64,000 bases of DNA from RGIG4079 sp045646905 (GTDB taxonomy: Bacteria; Bacteroidota; Bacteroidia; Bacteroidales; Muribaculaceae), in assembly GCA_045646905.1 (NCBI GenBank), contig JAZRLP010000021.1, forward strand, positions 27,806-91,805, given 5' to 3'. Under the pieces are notes generated by a model. It was not told the DNA's origin and did not search any database. It worked only from the letters and a program-made list of their open reading frames with translations. A program made the position numbers and the translations under genes. Positions 51,848 to 59,560 of the stretch are shown piece after piece (within the stretch, counting starts at the first letter, position 1; each line of letters opens with the position of its first letter).

Positions 51848-53791
51848 TTATTGACTTTGTTTTATTTTAGTTATTTCTTTTAACCTATTTTCAAAATCAT
51901 CAGCAATCATTTGATCATAGCTCATTATTTTTGTTTTACATTCTTCAATCATGTTTTCTACTCTATTATTTAGTTTTGATTCTAAATCAGTAGATAATGG
52001 ATTTTCTACAAAATGTTCTGATTTCTCTAGTTTGTGTAGTTCGTTAATAATGTTGTATGCTTGAATTAAAGCATCACGACCTTGATCGGTTGAATTTACT
52101 AATTTAAAAGTTTCATCAAATTCGCTAATTTTGCTATTGTAGGATTGTGTTATTTGGGATTGTGCTTCATTTTCTTTATAGGATATATAAGAAATAGCAC
52201 CAACAATCGCAATAACCAAAATTATACCAATAAAAATAAATGGTCGATATTTACGATAAGTTTCTTGTCGCTTGGCAATCTTTTCGTTTTCAATAAACTC
52301 TTCATTTTTACGAATAATATATGCAATGTCATCGTTGAAGATAGCATCGGTTCGACACCATTCATAATAAGTGGCTGAACTGATACCTATTTCAGTACAT
52401 GTTTTAAGTAAATCACATTCGTTTTGTTCAAACAAAAATTTAAAGCTTTGTTTCAATTTTTTTGTTTGAATTTCAAGTTCTTCTTGTTTTCGTTTTTGTT
52501 CCAATTCTTCATATTTTTGCACTTCCATACAATGGACTAACTCATTGTAGGACGACGCAAGAATAGGATCTTCTTCCAACCATACATTGAACGTGTGAAA
52601 AGCAACGCCAGCTTCAAGGCAAGCTTTTTCTATTCGACCTGTTTCTTGAAATTTCTGAAGAACTAACGTCTTTTGACTCCTAATATGATTTTGCAAATTT
52701 AATTCAGCTTGTTTATTTCGCTCTTCTTGTTCTCTCTTTTGCTCTTCTTGTTCTCTCTTTTGCTTTTCTTGTTCTCGAATTTCTTTTAAATGTTGTTGAC
52801 CAATTGTTTTTTGAGTTTCAACAAAACTATTAAATAAAGAGTTGATATAAAAAGAATGAGCGGGACGTATGCAAATAGCCTCTTTTGCCCAATCCATATT
52901 CAACAGTTCATCTATTGCATCTAACAATAGTTGTAAATCGGGTGAGAAATGTGATGAAAGTTTATTTCTTACTTGTTGAATATCATTTAAAGGCTCATTT
53001 AGCATAAGTCGTCCAGCAAGAAGCAAAATAATATCATTTTGTTCAGGATAATAGGCATGCCATCGGCCAAGATTGGCAAGAGCTTCATTAGCTTGTTTTT
53101 CTCTATTTTGCAATAGATAAGCTATGTGTGCCCAATACACCTCCCAATATTCATCTTTTGCACCATCTTCATATCTATTAGTATAGCGTACGGGTTCAAG
53201 GATAGAGGACATTTGATAATACATTAGTTTTAAAGTATTATCATCATACTCTTGCATCCATGATTCTAATTTTACTAATTGACGTTGTAGCGCAGGAGCC
53301 GTGTTTTGTTCTATAATGGATTTTGTTTGACGTATGTCGGACATACCGGTCAACGTCAACTGCTTTTTGCGTTTTTTGCTTTGTTGCCTAATTTCTTCTT
53401 TTATGGGCAATGCAAGTTCATCGGAAAGGCTCAGAGTAAACTGCAATTCACGCAATTGGCGATCGTCATCATTTGAAATAAGACCATCTTTGAAAAGATT
53501 CTGACACTTCAATCGATATGTGAGAATATCCTCTTTTAATCTCTCACTTTCGCTCTTCTTTGCTTCGTAAATTGTAGTATTATTGGTGGTATTATGGCTG
53601 TTAATATGCGTTTCGTTATCGCTATCCGTTTTGGTATGATCGTCAGAAGAATGAACTCCACCGCTGATGGCGTTTGCATTACCCATATTAACATTAGAGC
53701 ATTCGTGATTTAAAATCAATTCCACGCCACAAATTGGGCAACAAAGAAATTCTTCAGACCAAGCCTTATCGCATTTTGGACAGTTCTTCAT
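51848..53791 (-). CDS. Zinc-ribbon protein with tandem HTH-like repeats and one TM segment
   Basis: A 647-residue protein. The N-terminal zinc ribbon uses Cys4, Cys7, Cys18 and Cys21 (CPKCDKAWSEEFLCCPIC). An Asn/Thr/His-rich linker (to about residue 75) leads to a helical TPR-like body (about 80-330) and a Glu/Gln/Lys coiled coil. Two similar helix-turn-helix-like units follow: ETGRIEKACLEAGVAFHTFN and NECDLLKTCTEIGISSATYY, like the small-terminase HTH. One transmembrane helix (about 520-540, FIFIGIILVIAIVGAISYI) precedes a helical C-terminal part of about 105 residues. It could sense DNA or protein at the membrane; no function is known. It is four-cysteine-ribbon related to its neighbours. 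Confidence 0.7.
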   Translation of the reverse strand: MKNCPKCDKAWSEEFLCCPICGVELILNHECSNVNMGNANAISGGVHSSDDHTKTDSDNETHINSHNTTNNTTIYEAKKSESERLKEDILTYRLKCQNLFKDGLISNDDDRQLRELQFTLSLSDELALPIKEEIRQQSKKRKKQLTLTGMSDIRQTKSIIEQNTAPALQRQLVKLESWMQEYDDNTLKLMYYQMSSILEPVRYTNRYEDGAKDEYWEVYWAHIAYLLQNREKQANEALANLGRWHAYYPEQNDIILLLAGRLMLNEPLNDIQQVRNKLSSHFSPDLQLLLDAIDELLNMDWAKEAICIRPAHSFYINSLFNSFVETQKTIGQQHLKEIREQEKQKREQEEQKREQEERNKQAELNLQNHIRSQKTLVLQKFQETGRIEKACLEAGVAFHTFNVWLEEDPILASSYNELVHCMEVQKYEELEQKRKQEELEIQTKKLKQSFKFLFEQNECDLLKTCTEIGISSATYYEWCRTDAIFNDDIAYIIRKNEEFIENEKIAKRQETYRKYRPFIFIGIILVIAIVGAISYISYKENEAQSQITQSYNSKISEFDETFKLVNSTDQGRDALIQAYNIINELHKLEKSEHFVENPLSTDLESKLNNRVENMIEECKTKIMSYDQMIADDFENRLKEITKIKQSQ

Positions 53792-53803
53792 AATTGCTCA
53801 TTT

Positions 53804-54754
53804 TTAATCTTTGTAGTATTGACCATTGTGTTCGCGTATATGTCCAACAGCATATTCTAATTCGTCTTGCGTTAAATCATCAAATAAATCAACTCGCCAA
53901 ACACAGTCACGACCGTTGATGTTGGACCAAGATCCATACCAATATAATTTGTCATAAATGGTGCGATTGCCATAGAATAAAGCATCTTTCGCATTATTAT
54001 AATCTCGTTCATCGTAGAAAATATATCTGCTTCGGAGATTGGCTTTGCTATGCACAATTGTTTTTAGAAGGTTAGAATCAATATGTTTTTGGGCAATTTT
54101 TTTCACATTAGGCATTTGTCGCTTTGTCTTTATAGGTGCATAACCACCATTATAAGCATTAATATTTATGGATTTTTCAATTGAGATGGGTGCTGGGGGG
54201 GTAGGGATAAAATAGTCGGCCCAACCCCAAATTGAGCCATTGAAAGAATCAGCAACCAATAGAACATATGGCAAATCGCTACATGTTAAAAATACATACC
54301 AACACAAATCTTCCTCACACATGAAAACATCGTTGTTTGGCATACCGAAACCACGATCTTGACCATATGTGCAAAGTGTTATATACGCATCTTTCATATC
54401 GCGTAATGATTGGAACTTATGAGCGCAAATAATTAGAGGTAGAGAAAAATCATCATCATCAATATGTTCATAAATTAGATATGACCAAAAATCACAATTT
54501 TGAACATATAATTCTGCCCAATATTTACTCCACTCACTGAAATTCTGGAATGTTAGAGTTTGTTTTTCTGAAAAGATTTGGCTTGAAGACGATTCTAACT
54601 TAGATATATTCAGTTTATTAGAATGAATGCGCATTCCACACATTTCACAAAATAAATCGCTACCTAAAATATCATACCCACAAATCGGACAAATAGTCAA
54701 AGATTTTGTTCCATGAGAACCTTTATATTTAGCCATGTTTCCCTTATATTCCAT
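53804..54754 (-). CDS. Zinc-ribbon protein of unknown function
   Basis: A 316-residue soluble protein. A zinc ribbon is present near the N-terminus (ICPICGYDILGSDLFCEMCG, about residues 21-40). After a polar linker comes an alpha/beta body with many aromatic residues (about 75-190 and 240-316) that I cannot assign to a family. Its start lies four bases after the stop of the caspase-like gene, so the two are probably translated together and may interact. No signal peptide; cytoplasmic. Confidence 0.65.
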   Translation of the reverse strand: MEYKGNMAKYKGSHGTKSLTICPICGYDILGSDLFCEMCGMRIHSNKLNISKLESSSSQIFSEKQTLTFQNFSEWSKYWAELYVQNCDFWSYLIYEHIDDDDFSLPLIICAHKFQSLRDMKDAYITLCTYGQDRGFGMPNNDVFMCEEDLCWYVFLTCSDLPYVLLVADSFNGSIWGWADYFIPTPPAPISIEKSININAYNGGYAPIKTKRQMPNVKKIAQKHIDSNLLKTIVHSKANLRSRYIFYDERDYNNAKDALFYGNRTIYDKLYWYGSWSNINGRDCVWRVDLFDDLTQDELEYAVGHIREHNGQYYKD

Positions 54755-54758
54755 ATCG

Positions 54759-56282
54759 TTATTTTGTGTTAACTATTTTTGTAATGTTACCATGGTTGTC
54801 AGCATCAACAATATAAGACAATTGGAAATGCCTATGTGATTGTTGAGGAGTCCATGAATATAAAAATTGATAGCCCAAAGCATAGTTGTCTTGCGACACT
54901 CGCATAACCTGTTGAAGATTTTCTTTTCCCAATCCTAAACGTTGGTAAACTTCTTCTTCAACTTTTTGTTTGATTATTGACAAATTATTATCGACTAAAC
55001 CTCGCACATAAGCATGAATATCTTTGGCTTTAGATGTTCCGCCTGAAATTATTTCTATTGTTTTGGGGTGATAAGAGATTTGCGATTGTTTAGTTATTGG
55101 TTGTCCTAACAATTGAGGTTCATAATCTATGCCTAATTTGGGTTGCATTGAAACTATTGGACACCCAAACAAATTGAATTCCAATATTGTAAACATTGCA
55201 TACTCGTCACCATCTTCACTATGACATGTTCGATAATAATCTTGTTTGGCTTTAATTAGTGCCAAACCTGCAGGAAGACCTTTATGCAAATATATGTTGT
55301 ATAACTTTATCAACAGCTCTGAATTACCTTCCATATCAGGACCTCCTATGGCTATATCACATGAGCCACAATATAATATTGTGCCGTAAGCAAATGAAGA
55401 CAATAACATTGACTCATCTAATTCATAATCAACATATCGACCTCCATAACAAGCAACCGTATTAAATATATATGGAGCTGCTTTGCTCATCATAGAGGGT
55501 TGGGTTGCTATGGTATATTGAGAATGAGAGGTATCCTCTCCGATAAAGAATGGAATTTCTTTATCGTCCGAACCATGAAGATTACACACAAGGAAATCTG
55601 TCTTTTTCAATTCTTGCACATAATCATCATACATATCCTCATATTCTGTATCCAGATCAGGGCTGACTATCATTCTATTATTTAATGGAACATAATTAGA
55701 GAACGATATAGTAGGTATATCTCGCATCATCTCATTAGATGCTCGTAGCCAACTTTGTGTTGTGGTCATTGCCGCACCACGAATAGTGATTCCATTTGCT
55801 GCAAAATCAACGCAATCATTAAGATATGTAATCAGACCATCTAAACTCCAATCCATTGTTAAGGGTAATCTACCAACTGCAAATCGTGGCTTTTGAGAGA
55901 TATAGTCCTCTAACCTTATATCCAAAGAATAAAAGCAATAAGCCATATCTGAATATAGATATTCACTACCCACACTATAGAGTGGATTGCGAATTTTAGG
56001 CATAGGTACTACATCGTCACCCCCAATTATAAATAGGGGACAATAACTTCTTTCTTGTAACCCGAGACCAATAAAGTAGTCATCAAGAATTGGGATATAA
56101 GCCCACCAATTCGTTTTATCAATATCAGCATATACTTCGTCAGAAATATCTACTACTTGCCAATCTATATAAGAAGAACATAATGATACATACTTTGAAA
56201 TGACATTAACAACTTTATTTTGTTGGCAAGATAGGGTTGAAGCCAAACGCTGCGTATTTGTAAGTATTAAACCGATTAACAT
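54759..56282 (-). CDS. Cytoplasmic caspase-like protein (peptidase C25 fold)
   Basis: A 507-residue protein with the gingipain/C25 caspase-like fold. The catalytic dyad is His236 in DFLVCNLHGSDD and Cys278 in YIFNTVACYGGRY. Other family marks are the early IIGGDDVVPMP (about 86-95), FAVGRLPL, and the late GTILYCGSCDIAIGG with GLPAGLALIKAKQDYY. Unlike gingipains it has no signal peptide, prodomain or type IX sorting tail, so it should act in the cytoplasm. A C-terminal domain of about 120 residues has no match that I know. It sits six bases after the SPFH gene. By analogy with bacterial caspase-like proteases it could cleave an activator or cell-death effector, which is an inference. Confidence 0.75.
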   Translation of the reverse strand: MLIGLILTNTQRLASTLSCQQNKVVNVISKYVSLCSSYIDWQVVDISDEVYADIDKTNWWAYIPILDDYFIGLGLQERSYCPLFIIGGDDVVPMPKIRNPLYSVGSEYLYSDMAYCFYSLDIRLEDYISQKPRFAVGRLPLTMDWSLDGLITYLNDCVDFAANGITIRGAAMTTTQSWLRASNEMMRDIPTISFSNYVPLNNRMIVSPDLDTEYEDMYDDYVQELKKTDFLVCNLHGSDDKEIPFFIGEDTSHSQYTIATQPSMMSKAAPYIFNTVACYGGRYVDYELDESMLLSSFAYGTILYCGSCDIAIGGPDMEGNSELLIKLYNIYLHKGLPAGLALIKAKQDYYRTCHSEDGDEYAMFTILEFNLFGCPIVSMQPKLGIDYEPQLLGQPITKQSQISYHPKTIEIISGGTSKAKDIHAYVRGLVDNNLSIIKQKVEEEVYQRLGLGKENLQQVMRVSQDNYALGYQFLYSWTPQQSHRHFQLSYIVDADNHGNITKIVNTK

Positions 56283-56288
56283 ATTATC

Positions 56289-59054
56289 TTACTTTAAATT
56301 TTGGCTACAAATAGGGCAACAAGAAAAGTTCTTGTCGTCAATTTGTTGGCCACAATTAGGACAAATAGTAGCCCCTACATGAACATTTACAGCTGTTCCA
56401 CCGACTATATTAGGCATGTTTTCTGATACCTTAACACGAGTAGTATAGTTTAATGATTGTCTTTGAGTTTCATCTAGTCGATCTTGCTCATGTTGCATTT
56501 GATTACGATATTCATCTTTCATATCCTTGGCATCATTGAAACGTGTATTTGCGAAATTTTGCATTGTTCCAAGCATAGCAGTAACAATATTTTGTTGCCC
56601 ACCAGTTGCAGAAATGTTCATTGCAGTAAACGCTTGTATCATCTCACGCATCATTTCCATTTGTTGGGTTGTGTTAGCTGATTGTAACTTAATTGTATTA
56701 ATATTATTCTCTTGAGCCATTTGCAACATTTGTTGATATAATTTCTCGCGTTCTTCTGCATTTACTTTTGTTATTTCTATCTCATTGAGATGTGAAAATG
56801 ATTCTGCAAACTTTGCTTGTGCCATTGCATCCATTTGTGCGATATTTTTACTAAGAACCTGTTCGGCAGTCATAGTTGCATCTGCATGAATCTTGGTTTT
56901 TTCTATATCAGCTTCAATCTTTTTAGTTTCTAATTCGTGAGCATGTTGTTCCTTAATCTCGGCTAATTCCATCTCTTTTATTGTTAGCAAGTTTTGTAAT
57001 GAACGACGAGATTCTTGGTCTAATGTAGATTGCTCTAGTTCTATTTTTTCTCTTAATAATCTTAAATCATCTTCTTTTTCACGAAGTTGTCGTTGATACT
57101 CATCTTCCTTGATTTTCTCGTTTACATCATGGTCTTTTAAAGTTTCTTCACGTCCAAAGTCATTTGTTTGTTGTTGGTTTTTTAATGTTTCTGCATTTGC
57201 GTCATTTTGAAGACGGCGTCTTTCAACTTCGTCAACCAACTGCTGTCTTTCAAGAATATATTTGCGACCATATATAGTAGCTTCCAACTCCCAATTTTCA
57301 GCTTCATAACCTTTTTGTTTGCGGAATGCTTCCCATTCGGTATCACTAATATCTTCGTTGGCTTTAATCGTAGCAATACTAAGAGTCTTGTCAATTTCTA
57401 TCTTTTGAAGAGACGTCGCCATTAGAGAACGAGCTCGCATTTGTTCTGAAATCTGTTCACGGTCAAAGCGACGATTAACCAAATCATTACTGAATATTTC
57501 AAACTCCTCTTGGGCAATAAGACTATTGCGCTGTATTTCAAGCATAGCTTTATCTAAATCAGCCTTATTAGTTGCTTCGCGAATAGCCTTTTGATTCATT
57601 AACAAGCTGACAAACTGTTCCATTTCATCGGTGTGCAGTAGGTTGTCTTTGTTAACTTCATCAAGGCGTACACGTAATTCTTGTTCAGATTGAGCCTCAC
57701 GAATTTTTTGATCGTTTTCCTCTGATGCTATTCGATTTCGGAATTCATTGGTGCGTTGTAGAAAATCGTATTCTTTTTCAGAGCAATATAGTTGCTCTTC
57801 CACTTGTCGAAAGCGAGCTAATTGTTCGTTAGATGTTGCGATATCTAGCACATCTACAATAATAATACCATGAAGTAAATTAGGTAAATTTTGTTTTAAG
57901 TGTTCTTTTATTGTGTTGGATGTAGCCTCATCTAATCCACGTTCGGTTACTTCAATATCACGTAATCGATAGCGCAAGATACTATAAACAGAGTTATCGG
58001 CACTCTTTACTATATCAGCAATGCTAACACTCTTGCATCCTGCTAAATAATTGGCAATAAAAGTCTTAAAATTGTTGATTTGCATGTGCATACTTACCCC
58101 TACTTGCAAATCGAGATATCGCGATTGTATTACATATGGTTTATAGCCATCGGGAGAGTCTGATAGGTGTTGATGTCCAAAAATAACAGGGAATATGCGA
58201 TCTGATTTTAAATAAACATCAATCATTGTGTCTTTCTTCAAGCGCCCCATAATTTGTTGGACTCTACGACGTCGCTCCTCTCTTTGATGAGAACTTTCTT
58301 CTCTTTTGTGCCCAGTAAAGAATCGATATATCCCATCTGCTAGACGAGAGAAGAACCCTTGATGCTCTTGTTTGCGGTGTTCTGCTTCCATTTCTGCGGC
58401 AGCTGCATGTTTATCGTCAAAAACATACATGCCACTACCCATTTGAGCGACCTCTTGTCCGTCAATATAAATAATTGCACTTGTTCCTTCTTCTATAATC
58501 AAGCCTTCAAGATGTTCAGAAACATAGACCCATTCATCAGGGGCAATATGACGAGCCAATTCCCCGGGTTGCAATTTCCATATTGCCTTGTTGCGAACAA
58601 TTGCAGCTGCATCAGTTGTATAGTCGGCATTAACCGAATTAACAAAGGCATTATTAAATCCACTACGAGAACTTTGTTGATTGGCATCAATAATGTTTGC
58701 ATCAACATCAACTTGATCTACTGTTGGATTTTCTTGGCGCGCACGATTTGCTTCAGAAATAGCTTGACGTATAACAGACAAGTCATGACCTTCACTATTC
58801 CAACGACCTAAAAACACACCATTATCATTGGGATTCCTATATGCCCAACTAGCATAACCATAGGGGTCGGCCATAGCCCTTTCGTAAGTCCATCGAGAAA
58901 AAGCACGATTTATGAAACCCTTTTCTTGAATATTGGAGTTTTCGTGTTTAATTACCTGCTTTGTTTCATTTTGTTCTTTTAAAGAGTGTTTGCATGTGGG
59001 GCAAAAATTGAAATTTGGCTGAATCTTGTCGTAGCCACAGTAAGGACATTTCAT
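56289..59054 (-). CDS. SPFH/band-7 coiled-coil protein with zinc ribbons at both ends
   Basis: A 921-residue protein and the first gene of the operon. N-terminal zinc ribbon: Cys3, Cys6, Cys18, Cys21 (CPYCGYDKIQPNFNFCPTC). A linker with WTYERAMADPYGYASWAYRN follows, then an SPFH/band-7-like domain (about residues 160-420: WVYVSEHLEGLIIEEGTSAI through the LPNLLHGIIIVDVLDI segment). A very long charged coiled coil (about 430-770) comes next, then a Gln/Met-rich helix and a second zinc ribbon at the extreme C-terminus (CPNCGQQIDDKNFSCCPIC). No transmembrane helix is clear, so membrane contact may be peripheral. SPFH proteins form ring or cage scaffolds on membranes. I infer the scaffold of the operon's complex. 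Confidence 0.75.
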   Translation of the reverse strand: MKCPYCGYDKIQPNFNFCPTCKHSLKEQNETKQVIKHENSNIQEKGFINRAFSRWTYERAMADPYGYASWAYRNPNDNGVFLGRWNSEGHDLSVIRQAISEANRARQENPTVDQVDVDANIIDANQQSSRSGFNNAFVNSVNADYTTDAAAIVRNKAIWKLQPGELARHIAPDEWVYVSEHLEGLIIEEGTSAIIYIDGQEVAQMGSGMYVFDDKHAAAAEMEAEHRKQEHQGFFSRLADGIYRFFTGHKREESSHQREERRRRVQQIMGRLKKDTMIDVYLKSDRIFPVIFGHQHLSDSPDGYKPYVIQSRYLDLQVGVSMHMQINNFKTFIANYLAGCKSVSIADIVKSADNSVYSILRYRLRDIEVTERGLDEATSNTIKEHLKQNLPNLLHGIIIVDVLDIATSNEQLARFRQVEEQLYCSEKEYDFLQRTNEFRNRIASEENDQKIREAQSEQELRVRLDEVNKDNLLHTDEMEQFVSLLMNQKAIREATNKADLDKAMLEIQRNSLIAQEEFEIFSNDLVNRRFDREQISEQMRARSLMATSLQKIEIDKTLSIATIKANEDISDTEWEAFRKQKGYEAENWELEATIYGRKYILERQQLVDEVERRRLQNDANAETLKNQQQTNDFGREETLKDHDVNEKIKEDEYQRQLREKEDDLRLLREKIELEQSTLDQESRRSLQNLLTIKEMELAEIKEQHAHELETKKIEADIEKTKIHADATMTAEQVLSKNIAQMDAMAQAKFAESFSHLNEIEITKVNAEEREKLYQQMLQMAQENNINTIKLQSANTTQQMEMMREMIQAFTAMNISATGGQQNIVTAMLGTMQNFANTRFNDAKDMKDEYRNQMQHEQDRLDETQRQSLNYTTRVKVSENMPNIVGGTAVNVHVGATICPNCGQQIDDKNFSCCPICSQNLK

Positions 59055-59215
59055 GATGTTTATTTTTAGATATCTCTTAATTCTTATGTTAAACGAATGC
59101 AGTTCATAGACAAATTCATAAAATAGTTAATTAGTTTTTGTTTCAAAAAGATGCGTATTCTAAAACAATTAACCTTCGCATTTAAAATGCGACTTTTAGG
59201 GAAAGTCTAATTTTG

Positions 59216-59223
59216 CAAATTTA
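59216..59223 (-). promoter_or_regulatory. Possible promoter -7 box of the SPFH operon
   Basis: TAAATTTG on the minus strand, about 160 bases before the ATG at 59054. It is the only TAnnTTTG box on this strand in the upstream region, and the -33 spacing is poor. Confidence 0.35.
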
Positions 59224-59407
59224 ACAAAATGGACACAAATTACCCCCCCCATAATGTTAAATTATGTTATAAGTAGGGCAGGTTAAATGCCGTTATAGGG
59301 TTAAATAAAGCAAAAAAGTAAAATGAGCTTTAATGAAATTAATAGGGATGAAATTATTGATATTATTTGATATATTAAACACAGATATTGCTTACTAGCC
59401 TAAAAAG

Positions 59408-59443
59408 AAAAAGCGAGCAATCCACTGCGGATTGCTCGCTTGA
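59408..59443 (-). terminator. Terminator of the amidase gene, hairpin copy B
   Basis: Identical over 36 bases, and in the same orientation, to 49732-49767 on the other side of the six-gene operon. On the minus strand a T-run follows, so it ends the amidase transcript. Confidence 0.85.
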
Positions 59444-59470
59444 TATTAGTAGAGATTAAAGAGTTAGAAA

Positions 59471-59555
59471 ATTCTCAACACTCAATTGCCTCGGTCGAGC
59501 CTACGGCGAGCTAAAGGTTCTCAACTCTCAACTCTCAATTTTCAACTTTCAATTA
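59471..59555. repeat. Degenerate TCAACTC simple repeat
   Basis: TTCTCAACACTCAATT at 59471-59486 and TCAACTCTCAACTCTCAATT with further TCAACTTTCAATT at 59520-59555, around a GC-richer core CTCGGTCGAGCCTACGGCGA. Just after the amidase stop. Confidence 0.55.
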
Positions 59556-59560
59556 GCATC

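Larger units (their letters stand above)
59055..59560. other. Gene-free region upstream of the SPFH operon
   Basis: 506 AT-rich bases between the SPFH start and the amidase stop. Contents that can be supported: a possible minus-strand promoter box at 59223-59216, a run of eight C at about 59243-59250, the hairpin copy B at 59408-59443, and a TCAACTC-type simple repeat at 59471-59555. No ORF was found. Confidence 0.6.

Noticed and set aside
54759..56282. Secreted gingipain-like virulence protease
   Set aside because: No signal peptide, prodomain or type IX sorting tail, and it is embedded in an operon of cytoplasmic zinc-ribbon proteins.
49732..59443. Composite transposon with the 36-bp hairpins as ends
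   Set aside because: No transposase or integrase between or beside them, and both copies work as terminators of the adjoining genes.
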